A DNA stretch of 25,833 nucleotides from Peptococcaceae bacterium UBA2264 (GCA_002347475.1 DDXI01000151.1:1-25833); one strand, 5' to 3'. Counted from the first letter of the stretch, positions 7,307 to 15,517 are shown. Notes: generated by a model not told the origin, from the sequence alone. Numbers and translations: made by a program.

Positions 7307-10300
7307 TTAAGCTTTTTTGCCTTTCCAAATACCAAATCCAACAGCCGCCATTACTCCAGCTACACCACCGAGAGCCCAGATACTGACACCACTGGCTTTT
7401 TTCTGTTTTCCTTCTTCGCTAAGCTCATAGGCTTTACCTTTTTGAGTTTTTCCTCCTTGTTCAGCAGTTGTATCTTGTTCCTGCGCCTCAGTCTCCTCTG
7501 CTGAGTAGTCGGGTACAGAATAGTCAGGAAAATTACCTGCTGCGACTGTTGGTACTGCCGGCAGCGCCTGGGGAGTCGAGTTTTCTGTTCCGGCTCCTCG
7601 GCTTGCAACTGCCGTTTCCTGGACAACTTCCTGTATAGCCGGCTGCTGGCTTTCTTCAGATGGACTCAGATCTATTTGATCATTGAGCTCGGTCTCCGGC
7701 CTGGGAGAGGTATTCTCAGTATCTGATGAGGATTGGCTTTCCTCTGAATCAGCCGGCAGGGACTTTTCCAGCGGAGGAATATTGACATCTTTCTGGGTTG
7801 CTGCCGCCAATGTTACCTGGAATTTTTCCCGCAGACTGTCGTCCAGAGTGGAAAATTGAGCCAGCCATTCATTCATAACAATATTCTTGCAGGTATGGTG
7901 ACAGCAAACAACGCCGTAATCAACCATCGTTTGAATATAGACATCGCTTAATATGGTCAGATCTTCCGCTGAGGCTTGCCATATATCTTTCCGGGCTGCC
8001 TCCATTGCCCAGCCTATCATGGATTGCAAGCAATAGGGATCCAGTTGGGAGCGGACAACATCATTAAAGATATAGGTTGCAGCCAGATTATGCCAATCCT
8101 GATCACTGACAGCATCCAGGGAAGCGGCCACAAAGAAGGTATTGCCAATATAGTCGGCTAAGGTAGCTGAACCGGCATAGCCTTCTTTAAGCATTGCCTC
8201 CACATACAGAGGATTTAAGAGTCGGCTGTCCAGTTCCTGGGCTACAAACTCCCGGATAGTCTGCACTCTGGCCCCGTTTAAGCCCATTCTGGTATTGGCA
8301 ATATAGGCATTGACCTCCTGACCTGAGGCATATTCAGCCGCCAGCGTCAGACCGCCCAAATCCCCGGCTATATCATCATTATCCAGAGCCCCGTAAGTGG
8401 AATCGATGACATGTATTGTGGCCTCAACATTTTTCAGGACATCCACAAAAGTATCTTTAGCTGCCAAACCATATACAGCTTCTCCGTCTTTATCTGTGCC
8501 GTAAATATAGCTGGCGCGGTTCAGGTATGTTTCTATCAGGTCTGCTCTTTGATCCCAGCTATCGGTTGCAGCCATTTTATCGGACAAGCCATTTCCCTGG
8601 GTACCTGGCATAGCACTGAATACTCGGGAGGCAGCCAGAAATTCTGCTTCATCTGCCTCAACTCCCTGCTCCAGATATTCGTTTACCAAAGTCTCATAAT
8701 GCTTTTTGATAAAATTATCCTGCTCACTATCAGTTGTGTTTTCAGCTAATTCCCGAATGGCCTTATCCAGCAGGGTCATTACATTAGAAAAAGTATCCCT
8801 GAAAAGACTGGAAGCGGCAATTACAACATCAATTCTGGGGCGCCCTAAATCTTCTATTGGGGTTATATTATAAGATTTAACCTTACCGGTTGCATCCCAT
8901 ACTGGTTCAATACCCAGCAACCTCATTGCCATGGCAATTCCCTGGCCGCCGTCCCGCATGGTTTCAATGGCCCATAAGACAACTCCTACAGATTCGGGGT
9001 AAGAGCCATGTTCTGCATAATACGAAGCCAGTAAATCATCAGCACATTTTTTCCCGATTTCCCAGGAAATTTTATCCGGAGTTTTGCGCGGGTCAAACGA
9101 GACAATATTTTTGCCTGTCGGCATAGCCTCCGGATCGCGGATAGGATCACGGCCAATACCGGGAGGAATGTATCCGGCATCAAGAGCCAGCAGGAACATG
9201 TCTATTTCCTGGGTAGTATTTTGTAAATTTGTTTTAATCTCTTCTTCCAGAGCACTGCGGACTGCCGGATCATAATTTATTATGGCCTGAACCATTTTGT
9301 CAAACGCGTCTCCCTGTGGCGCCACTCCAAAGGTATGCAAACCCATAGGGGTCACATCTTCCTCCATGGCATGAAGATAATCATGAGCAGCATTCAGAAC
9401 ATCCTCAAAAGACATCTCAGCCAAATTAATCCCCAGTTTTTGATCCAGTTCCTCCAGTTCTATAAGCTTAATAATTTTTTCCTTTAATTTCTCCGCATCT
9501 GCTGCCGGCTGGTTGTTGGCCGGATCAGCCGCAAATTCGTACTGATGAGCCAAATTGTGCAGTTCAAGGAGGTTACCATAGAGCTCAGTATTAGCAAGGG
9601 CTGCTGTCAGATAATCAATCAAGACCGCATAACCCCGGCGTTTTGCCTGTGTTCCCTCCCCAGGATTGTTTACAACATAAGGATAGATATCAGGCATATC
9701 TCCCAGCACGATATCTGACCAATCGTCACCTGATAAACCAACAGATTTACCTGGCAGCCACTCCTGTGTCCCATGACAGCCGAAGTGCACGACAGCATCA
9801 GCCTGGAAATCATGTTGCAGCCAGAAATAGAAAGCCAGATATTGGTGGTTGGGAGGCAGATCCGGGGAATGGGCAATTTTAGCTGCATCCTCACCCCAAC
9901 CCCGCATCGGCTGCGGTCCAAGGAAAATATTGCCGCTGATAATACCAGGGATAATTATTTGACCATCCTCTACCATGACTCCGCCGGGAGCAGGGCCCCA
10001 TTCTTTTTCCACCGCTGCCCGCAGTTTGCCAGAAAGTTGATTATACCAGCCCAGATATTCGTCCAGACTTATTTTGATGATCCCATCCTGAGCAACAAAT
10101 TCTGCCAGTTCACCGGGAGCCCAGCCGCCGATGTTGCGGCCCTTATTAAACATGGCTTCAAATACTTTTTCTTCGCTGATCTGCCCGTCAGTACTTAAGG
10201 CCCCATCCGGATCTATGTTATACTGGCTGTTTTTCAGAGCATTGAAGACTTCTGTCAGACTCCTGGGCACGTTTAAAGTCGTACAGCCCAGATCATCCTT

Positions 10301-12355
10301 ACCACTATCAGTATTATAGTAGAGAATCGCTACTTTTTTATCCTTATTCTCCATTTTGTGCAGCTCAGCCCAGTTGGCCGCCCTGCCGGCCACCCGTTCA
10401 ATCCTGTCAGGTATGGCAACGTTTTTTGTAATTATTGCCCCGGTCAATTCATCAGTTCCCAGGGTCGTTGTTCCTCCCATGAGCACCGGTTCAATTCGGC
10501 CATCCAGCTCCGGCATAGCTACATTCCAATAAACGTCATTGGAAGTACCTGCCGGATCATCCTGCCACTTTTCCAAATCCCTGGTATAAATTGGAGCTAA
10601 AACAGGTACATTCAATTCCTTAAATAAATCTATTGTTTTTTGGGTATTAGAGTCGAACTGAAAGCCCATAGGGCAGACAAAAGTGTCAATTGCCGGTTCC
10701 AGCTGACCATCTTCATTTAGATCCCGGTAAAAGTAACTGTGCACAGACTCAAATTTTATATTGTATGGTGCATAGATTAATACAACATTAGTCCCCTTTT
10801 TCTCCAGTGATTTTAACACTTCTGTCATCATATCATGATCACCATTGATATAATTTGAATCATAATCCATAATACCTACCCAAGGTGCCGTGGGGTTATA
10901 CTCCGGCCGGTTTGTATACCAGTCATAATAATCTTCCGGAGTTGAAAAGGTACCGCTGCCTGCTGCATCCGGATGGTAAACAAAAGTACCCCTGCCGCCA
11001 ATAGGAGTTAAATCCTCAGTTGTCGTCACATCCCCTTCTCCGTATTTGGTAGCTAATAATAATAATAAACGTTCACAGTTATCAGCACCGCTGTTTTCGA
11101 TATAACTGCTCAGCAAGGCGAGATCTTCTTGATTTGTATTTGCTCCAAAAGGTAAATCCTTAACTATATTTGCGGCAAAAATATCAGAACAGCCATCGGT
11201 AAAAATTGCCGGTACTTTCCCGTCTTTCCATACTGTATCCCAGCAATTGCTGAAAATGGCGTGAAAGGTATTAAGCGTGGATTCTGACATCATTTGAATT
11301 AACAAGGCATCTGAATTACAGATAGCCTGCTGAACTATATCCGTATTGGAATCAAGATCTGCACTGGTAAAAATTTTTAGTCCAAACTGATAAGGTGGAT
11401 TTCTTTTTTCAACCAGATTGTGATAAGCCTCTACAAGCGGCAATGTTATGCTTGTCTCAGTAATGACAACCAGATTTGTCGGGTAACCGTTAAACACTTC
11501 AACCTGGCACTGGGCCTCCGGGCCGGAGCAGGCCGCCGTTATTGTCGTTGACCCTGCAGCAACGGCTGTTACCAGCCCGTTCTGGTCCACTGTAGCAATT
11601 TTCTCATCACTGCTTTTCCAGGTGATGGCCTGTTCCGTCATTATTTCATCAAACTGGTCATAAACAGTTGCCTGTAACGTTTTACTCGCTGCAACCGTTA
11701 TTTGCATATTTTCTAACTCTATCCTGGTGACCTCTGCCACTTCGACCGTCACATCACAGGTGGCCTCTTTACCGTCACAAGATGCGGTAACTTTAGCCGT
11801 GCCGGCACTCATAACTGTCACTGTCCCGGCAGCACTCACATAGGCTACCATCTGATTAGTACTGCTCCAGGTAACCGTCTGTCCCGTCATTATTTCATCG
11901 AACTGGTTATAAACTGTTGCCTGTAACGTTTTACTCGCTGCAACCGCCATTTTAAGCGTACTGTTGTCTAACTCTATCCTGGTAACCTCCGGCACCTCGA
12001 CCATAACTTCGCAGCTGGCCTCTAAGCCATTACATACTGCCGTTATATTGGCAGTCCCCACAGCCACTGCCGATACTAATCCACTTGCATCAACTGCGGC
12101 CACTTCCGGGGCACTGCTGCTCCAGCTGATTGCCTGGCCGTTCATTACTTCACCGTATTGATCCCTAACTATAGTTGTAATCTGAGCAGCATCTTCTGGC
12201 TTTAGTTGCATCTGAGCAGGATCTAATGCAATACTGCTGGCCAGGCTGTCTTCTGCAGCGATTGATATCGGTGTTAAACTACTCAATAATAAAGTCAATA
12301 AGACCAGACCGGCTAATATTTTTTTGCAGCGGTCATTCCTTTTTCTTCTTAACAT
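7307..12355 (-). CDS. exported, membrane-anchored CobN-like chelatase subunit with three BIG2 domains
   Basis: The 1682-residue protein begins with a signal peptide (basic MLRRKRNDRCKK, hydrophobic core to about residue 33). Three bacterial Ig-like (BIG2) repeats follow at about 39-121, 124-206 and 209-288. From about 293 to 1530 is a CobN/ChlH/BchH-type chelatase subunit. Its hallmark blocks are HFGCHGTQEWLPGK (His857-Lys870) and YPYVVNNPGEGTQAKRR (Tyr891-Arg907), with a CCHHTC motif at 1484-1489. A Glu/Ser/Pro/Gln-rich linker and a C-terminal membrane helix (about 1656-1677) ending KGKKA complete it, so the chelatase part should face outside. Normal CobN is cytoplasmic, about 1200-1300 residues, and works with CobS/CobT-type AAA+ ATPases, which are absent here. 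The ATG at 12355 follows GAGGAG by nine bases. It is the last gene of a B12-riboswitch operon behind DUF2162, ExbB-like and DUF2149 genes. Substrate and direction of reaction are unknown. Confidence 0.93.
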   Translation of the reverse strand: MLRRKRNDRCKKILAGLVLLTLLLSSLTPISIAAEDSLASSIALDPAQMQLKPEDAAQITTIVRDQYGEVMNGQAISWSSSAPEVAAVDASGLVSAVAVGTANITAVCNGLEASCEVMVEVPEVTRIELDNSTLKMAVAASKTLQATVYNQFDEIMTGQTVTWSSTNQMVAYVSAAGTVTVMSAGTAKVTASCDGKEATCDVTVEVAEVTRIELENMQITVAASKTLQATVYDQFDEIMTEQAITWKSSDEKIATVDQNGLVTAVAAGSTTITAACSGPEAQCQVEVFNGYPTNLVVITETSITLPLVEAYHNLVEKRNPPYQFGLKIFTSADLDSNTDIVQQAICNSDALLIQMMSESTLNTFHAIFSNCWDTVWKDGKVPAIFTDGCSDIFAANIVKDLPFGANTNQEDLALLSSYIENSGADNCERLLLLLATKYGEGDVTTTEDLTPIGGRGTFVYHPDAAGSGTFSTPEDYYDWYTNRPEYNPTAPWVGIMDYDSNYINGDHDMMTEVLKSLEKKGTNVVLIYAPYNIKFESVHSYFYRDLNEDGQLEPAIDTFVCPMGFQFDSNTQKTIDLFKELNVPVLAPIYTRDLEKWQDDPAGTSNDVYWNVAMPELDGRIEPVLMGGTTTLGTDELTGAIITKNVAIPDRIERVAGRAANWAELHKMENKDKKVAILYYNTDSGKDDLGCTTLNVPRSLTEVFNALKNSQYNIDPDGALSTDGQISEEKVFEAMFNKGRNIGGWAPGELAEFVAQDGIIKISLDEYLGWYNQLSGKLRAAVEKEWGPAPGGVMVEDGQIIIPGIISGNIFLGPQPMRGWGEDAAKIAHSPDLPPNHQYLAFYFWLQHDFQADAVVHFGCHGTQEWLPGKSVGLSGDDWSDIVLGDMPDIYPYVVNNPGEGTQAKRRGYAVLIDYLTAALANTELYGNLLELHNLAHQYEFAADPANNQPAADAEKLKEKIIKLIELEELDQKLGINLAEMSFEDVLNAAHDYLHAMEEDVTPMGLHTFGVAPQGDAFDKMVQAIINYDPAVRSALEEEIKTNLQNTTQEIDMFLLALDAGYIPPGIGRDPIRDPEAMPTGKNIVSFDPRKTPDKISWEIGKKCADDLLASYYAEHGSYPESVGVVLWAIETMRDGGQGIAMAMRLLGIEPVWDATGKVKSYNITPIEDLGRPRIDVVIAASSLFRDTFSNVMTLLDKAIRELAENTTDSEQDNFIKKHYETLVNEYLEQGVEADEAEFLAASRVFSAMPGTQGNGLSDKMAATDSWDQRADLIETYLNRASYIYGTDKDGEAVYGLAAKDTFVDVLKNVEATIHVIDSTYGALDNDDIAGDLGGLTLAAEYASGQEVNAYIANTRMGLNGARVQTIREFVAQELDSRLLNPLYVEAMLKEGYAGSATLADYIGNTFFVAASLDAVSDQDWHNLAATYIFNDVVRSQLDPYCLQSMIGWAMEAARKDIWQASAEDLTILSDVYIQTMVDYGVVCCHHTCKNIVMNEWLAQFSTLDDSLREKFQVTLAAATQKDVNIPPLEKSLPADSEESQSSSDTENTSPRPETELNDQIDLSPSEESQQPAIQEVVQETAVASRGAGTENSTPQALPAVPTVAAGNFPDYSVPDYSAEETEAQEQDTTAEQGGKTQKGKAYELSEEGKQKKASGVSIWALGGVAGVMAAVGFGIWKGKKA
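11640..11946. repeat. near-identical 58-base repeat within the BIG2 coding region
   Basis: Positions 11640-11697 and 11889-11946 are nearly identical (a handful of differences). They are offset by 249 bases, which is exactly 83 codons or one BIG2 unit. They encode the KTLQATVYxQFDEIMT segments of the second and third Ig-like domains. The nucleotide-level similarity points to a recent in-frame domain duplication or gene conversion. Confidence 0.75.
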
Positions 12356-12376
12356 ACCTCACTTCTCCTCATATCC

Positions 12377-12700
12377 TTAATCATCCTCACCAACAGGCTG
12401 GATCATGATAAGCTTGCCTGTTTCCGGATCTTTATAGACAGTGCCCATTTCCTGAAAACCACTGCCTGAACTGGAATCTATCTGTGGCAGGCTTTCCATT
12501 TCTTTTCCTTGTTTGACATCTACTTGGGCCTGTTTAGGCTTTCCGCTGCTGCCGCTGGTGGGGCTGACATTATAAACCGAAACCAAGGCCACCAGTAAAC
12601 CGACACTGAAAACAAACATCACATCTGCTAAATTAGCCAAACTGCTTAAGGGATTAAAGTCTTCCTCCGACTGCTGTTTTCTTCCCCGTTTGCGTAACAT
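12377..12700 (-). CDS. DUF2149 protein, ExbD-like single-pass membrane protein
   Basis: The 107-residue protein has a short basic N-terminus (MLRKRGRKQQ), then NPLSSLANLADVMFVFSVGLLVALVSVY, a single membrane helix with Asp26 near its start. A polar, Gly/Ser-rich outside segment of about 60 residues follows. The LADVMFVF pattern with an aspartate at the membrane entry strongly resembles the proton-carrying helix of ExbD/TolR (PLIDVMLVLL). Homologues are annotated DUF2149 and are known chiefly from methanogens next to CobN-like genes. The ATG at 12700 has GAGGTGAG upstream and lies inside the end of the ExbB-like gene (47-base overlap), so translation is probably coupled. Together with the ExbB-like protein it likely forms a proton-driven motor; that is inference. 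Confidence 0.85.
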   Translation of the reverse strand: MLRKRGRKQQSEEDFNPLSSLANLADVMFVFSVGLLVALVSVYNVSPTSGSSGKPKQAQVDVKQGKEMESLPQIDSSSGSGFQEMGTVYKDPETGKLIMIQPVGEDD

Positions 12701-13325
12701 TTTCTCTCACCTCAATAATCGTTTCCAGAATTGCATCCAAATCGTTCAGGTATTGTTCATACCAGCACCGGCGTATTTTGGAGATAGTGAAAGTTAAACT
12801 GCCGGCAAAAACACCTAAAATTGTGGCATCAAAAGAAATAATCAGATACTGGGCCAGCATATTAAAATCTCCTTTGCCCAGACCCACCAAACCCGGCCCC
12901 AAAGGGATCAATGTACCCATTAAACCCAGTAAAGGACCCATCTTGGAAATCAACTCTGTTTTTTCAGTTCTTTTAGCAACCAGATGCTCTTGCTCTGACA
13001 AGAAATTCTGGGCAATTATGCGCTGACAAACTCCATCTGCCGAAGCCATGGTCAAGAATTCACTGAGAACTTTTTTTAATTTAACAGGCAAGCTGCTGTT
13101 AGCAATATAAAGCTCCACATTATGAGTTACTTGTAAGCCGCTCAAAAACTCTTTTGTTTTAAAGTGCCGTATTTTTTTATTGCTGAACATTTCCCCGATA
13201 AGGGAACCTGTTTCGATTACGGCTACTACAACGAAATAAAGCAAAAAAGCATAACAGGGTATCATCAAACTTTGGGAAATAATGTGCATAATCTGATTCA
13301 AATACTGGGATCCAACTGCAGCCAT
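12654..13325 (-). CDS. MotA/TolQ/ExbB-type proton channel protein
   Basis: The 223-residue protein has three predicted membrane helices: about 15-40 (LMIPCYAFLLYFVVVAVIETGSLIG), about 127-150 and about 158-183. The second and third carry the family signature KMGPLLGLMGTLIPLGPGLVGLG..LIISFDATILGVFAGSLTFTISKIRR, the ExbB/TolQ/MotA core lining the proton path. A cytoplasmic loop of about 85 residues lies between helices 1 and 2, as in ExbB. The start at 13325 is seven bases after the DUF2162 stop, with GGAGGAG about eleven bases upstream. Its 3' end overlaps the DUF2149 start. In Gram-negative cells such proteins energise TonB-dependent uptake. Here they sit with an exported CobN-like protein and no TonB or receptor, so the driven partner is probably the CobN-like protein. 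Confidence 0.92.
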   Translation of the reverse strand: MAAVGSQYLNQIMHIISQSLMIPCYAFLLYFVVVAVIETGSLIGEMFSNKKIRHFKTKEFLSGLQVTHNVELYIANSSLPVKLKKVLSEFLTMASADGVCQRIIAQNFLSEQEHLVAKRTEKTELISKMGPLLGLMGTLIPLGPGLVGLGKGDFNMLAQYLIISFDATILGVFAGSLTFTISKIRRCWYEQYLNDLDAILETIIEVRENVTQTGKKTAVGGRL

Positions 13326-13332
13326 CTCCTAA

Positions 13333-14034
13333 TCATCTCCTCCGCATATATACATTGGAACAGGTCAGTATTTCCTTAGCTAACCCGAGCATAAAAAGAA
13401 CAAGGAATCCTCCGGCAGAGAAAAGAAATTCTCTTTGGGAACATAAAACAACAGGGACAAAAGTATCCTGCATGGTTGCCACGATATTGGGTATTAAGAA
13501 AGCCGACAACAAAGTGAACACACCTAAAAACAATAACCCCTGATGAAAGAAACCGGCTATACTGAAATTGAAGCGGTTTAATAGTTTGCGTAAAATCCAG
13601 CTCATCAGAATTATGCCGAGAGCAAACAAAATTCCAGTAAATACAGCAACATACAACAAAGGCAGCTTTAGACCGCCTGCTGTATAAATAACTGTTACGA
13701 CCAGCGCTCCGACACAAAAAGGACAAGGTAAAAAACTCAGCCAATAACTCAGCTTCTGTTTTTTTTCCTGGGTTTCTGTTTCGGAAGTATGTTCTAATCC
13801 CAGGCAAAGGAAAAGCAAACCGCTTAGACAGGCAAAAGCAAAGGTATATCTGTCGATAAATTGTCCGATCAACTCATATTTCCCGTTAAAAAGATAACTC
13901 AGGAAAACAACCGAACTGCCAAACAAGCCTGCATAACCGGAAATTCCAGGCAAGGTCAACCAGGAAGAACCCAAAACCAGTCCTGTTTTAATACTTAAAA
14001 GGAAAAGAGCTGCCACCAAACCAAGAATTAACAT
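13333..14034 (-). CDS. DUF2162 polytopic membrane protein (predicted transporter)
   Basis: The protein has about seven hydrophobic helices and belongs to the DUF2162 family of predicted membrane transporters, found next to CobN-like genes in methanogens. I place the start at the ATG at 14034 (233 residues, MLILGLVAALFLLSIKTG), which has AGGGG seven bases upstream. An ATG at 14073 (246 residues) also has AGGGG but a longer spacer. The open frame extends to 14145, but that part overlaps the riboswitch terminator and is not credible as coding. A CPFC motif (Cys104, Cys107) lies in or at the edge of the fourth helix, in the setting SFLPCPFCVGAL. It could bind metal or do thiol chemistry, recalling the LysE/CcdA-like fold. 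The cargo is unknown; cobalt or a corrinoid is a guess from the regulation. Confidence 0.85.
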   Translation of the reverse strand: MLILGLVAALFLLSIKTGLVLGSSWLTLPGISGYAGLFGSSVVFLSYLFNGKYELIGQFIDRYTFAFACLSGLLFLCLGLEHTSETETQEKKQKLSYWLSFLPCPFCVGALVVTVIYTAGGLKLPLLYVAVFTGILFALGIILMSWILRKLLNRFNFSIAGFFHQGLLFLGVFTLLSAFLIPNIVATMQDTFVPVVLCSQREFLFSAGGFLVLFMLGLAKEILTCSNVYMRRR

Positions 14035-14118
14035 CTGTCCACCCCTCGAATAAATTATGAACTGAAAAATCATCGTACTCACACCCCTGAAACTGCGCCC
14101 ATATGCCGGGCAGACATG

Positions 14119-14150
14119 AAAAAGGCCTCTCAACCGATTGGTCAAGAGGC
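14119..14150 (-). terminator. riboswitch-linked intrinsic terminator before DUF2162
   Basis: On the minus strand an 11-pair stem (14150-14140 with 14135-14125, two G-T pairs) closes a four-base loop and is followed by C then a T-run reaching 14119. It lies between the cobalamin riboswitch and the DUF2162 start, the expected place for a B12-controlled off switch of the CobN-like operon. Confidence 0.85.
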
Positions 14151-14227
14151 TAAAAAAACGGCAAGTTACAAGTAATCAGCAACTTTTCCTACCTCCTCTA
14201 TCGCTCGTAGAGTAATGGGATATCATC

Positions 14228-14386
14228 TTCAGGCAGGTCTTCTGACTCTGGATCATCAATGTTTCATACCTTCCCGGTATCAACCAGTGGCCTTCATGAA
14301 ACATTTCCCCATCACAGCGGCGGGACCATGCAGGAATTGCACCTGCTTCCCTCTTAACCAGGATCCTCAAACCCTGGTACCTGAAA
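14228..14386 (-). promoter_or_regulatory. cobalamin riboswitch controlling the DUF2162-ExbB-DUF2149-CobN operon
   Basis: Read on the minus strand the element carries the conserved cobalamin-riboswitch blocks in order: GAGGGAAGCAGGTGCAAT, then CCTGC, then GTCCCGCCGCTGTGATGGGGAA (the B12-box region), GCCACTGG, CCGGGAAGG, and the closing AGTCAGAAGACCTGCC. A P1 helix can be seen: TTCAGG (14385-14380) pairs with CCTGAA (14233-14228). It begins 64 bases after the cbiJ stop. No strong promoter was found in that gap, so it may be reached by readthrough from the cbiJ transcript or by a weak promoter of its own. Confidence 0.95.
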
Positions 14387-14449
14387 TACTTTGTATTCAG
14401 TTTTGTTTCTCGCTTCATTAATGATTCAGATCATTTGCTGGACAATGGT

Positions 14450-15178
14450 TCAGATATGCTGGACATGGGCGTCTACCCAGTCAAGTAATTCTTTAATCGT
14501 ATGCACGGTACAACCGCTGCTATTACTGGTTTTCTTAATAAGCACAATTTCTAACCCCAGTTCCAAGGCCGCTGACATTTTCGTATCTGTTCCACCTTCA
14601 AGGCCACTGTCCCGAGTCAAAACAAGATCTGCTTTGTAAAATTTAAATAACGCTTTGTTTATCCCTTTGGAAAAAGGACCTTGCATACCTATGATATCCT
14701 TGGGACGAATACCCAACTCACTGCATTTTCGTATTAAATGTTCTTCCGGAAGAACCCGGACCACCAAACGGGCAGAGCGGGCGAAGGAACTGTGCACAAT
14801 ACTTTCCAATTTATTGCTGCCGGTAGTAATGAAAATTGTGATCGTTCGTCTTTTCTCCCGGTACAATTTAGCGACGCGTTCTTCCAGGCGGAGCAAAGCT
14901 TCCTCCCAATTATATACCGGATAAATCAAAGGACTGGCAGGGATTAAAGTCTCTGGTCTTTCCAGCCTGAGATAGGGAATGCCTTGTTGTTCACACCTTT
15001 GACTTAGCGGAACAAATCCGATGCTGCTGAAAGGATGGCTGACATCAAGAATCAGAGAAGAGGTCTGCAAACAGGTTGTTTCTGTTAAGGTCTCTATCCT
15101 TGAAAATTCAACCCCCCTGTTTTTGAGATATTCACTGATCTCAAGTGCCGCTGCCGATTTTCCCAAGAGTATAATCAT
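14450..15178 (-). CDS. cbiJ: precorrin-6A / cobalt-precorrin-6A reductase
   Basis: The 242-residue protein matches the CobK/CbiJ family, which reduces the precorrin-6A macrocycle (cobalt-loaded in the anaerobic route) with NAD(P)H. Family marks are the N-terminal nucleotide-binding stretch MIILLGKSAAALEISEYL, the LILDVSHPFSS block corresponding to the usual DATHPFA, IFITTGSNKLE, and the C-terminal LVLTRDSGLEGGTDTKMSAALELGLEIVLI. The length is normal (240-260). The ATG at 15178 has GGGGG seven bases upstream. It stands between two B12 riboswitches and is controlled by the upstream one. No other corrin-ring gene lies in the window, so its pathway partners must be elsewhere. Confidence 0.93.
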   Translation of the reverse strand: MIILLGKSAAALEISEYLKNRGVEFSRIETLTETTCLQTSSLILDVSHPFSSIGFVPLSQRCEQQGIPYLRLERPETLIPASPLIYPVYNWEEALLRLEERVAKLYREKRRTITIFITTGSNKLESIVHSSFARSARLVVRVLPEEHLIRKCSELGIRPKDIIGMQGPFSKGINKALFKFYKADLVLTRDSGLEGGTDTKMSAALELGLEIVLIKKTSNSSGCTVHTIKELLDWVDAHVQHI

Positions 15179-15223
15179 TTGTTAACCCCCATAGCCATCT
15201 GAAAAAGATGTCCGTTTCGCACA

Positions 15224-15252
15224 TAAAAAAACCCTTCGCCACGGAAGGGTTC
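15224..15252 (-). terminator. riboswitch-linked intrinsic terminator before cbiJ
   Basis: On the minus strand an eight-pair perfect stem (AACCCTTC, 15251-15244, with GAAGGGTT, 15237-15230) closes a six-base loop and runs straight into seven T residues (15231-15225). It lies between the second cobalamin riboswitch and cbiJ. Confidence 0.9.
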
Positions 15253-15334
15253 AAAATTTCTAACAAGTATTTGATATAAATACCAGATACATAAGAAAAC
15301 ACCCCCTAACATTCCCGTAGGTAGTTCAACTTTA

Positions 15335-15498
15335 GAATAAGCAGGTCTCCTGGCTCAAGATCATCATCGACTCACGTCTTCCCAAGCATTTCTCAGTGAC
15401 TTAGTGTGAGCAGATTCCCTATTACAGTGGCGGGCACCGCGTCAGATTCCACTGACTTCCCTTTTCAATTCCTTCCCTCAGGAAAGAATCACTCATTC
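15335..15498 (-). promoter_or_regulatory. cobalamin riboswitch controlling cbiJ
   Basis: Read on the minus strand it shows the conserved order AAGGGAAGTCAGTGGAAT, TGACGCGGTGCCCGCCACTGT (B12 box), AGGGAAT, GTCACTGAG, CTTGGGAAG, and the closing GAGCCAGGAGACCTGC. The P1 helix pairs GAATGAG (15498-15492) with CTTATTC (15341-15335). The sequence differs enough from the second element at 14228-14386 that they are not a recent duplication. Confidence 0.95.
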
Positions 15499-15517
15499 CA
15501 GATTTCAATTCTTCTGT

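Noticed and set aside
11488..12255. Repeats suggesting a mobile element or CRISPR
   Set aside because: The period is 83 codons in frame and encodes BIG2 domains, so it is protein domain repetition.
14035..14145. Upstream extension of the DUF2162 frame
   Set aside because: It would begin inside the riboswitch terminator; start codons at 14034 or 14073 have ribosome sites.
14176..14418. 80-codon minus-strand frame
   Set aside because: It lies across the cobalamin riboswitch and its P1 helix; conserved RNA blocks explain the sequence better than coding.
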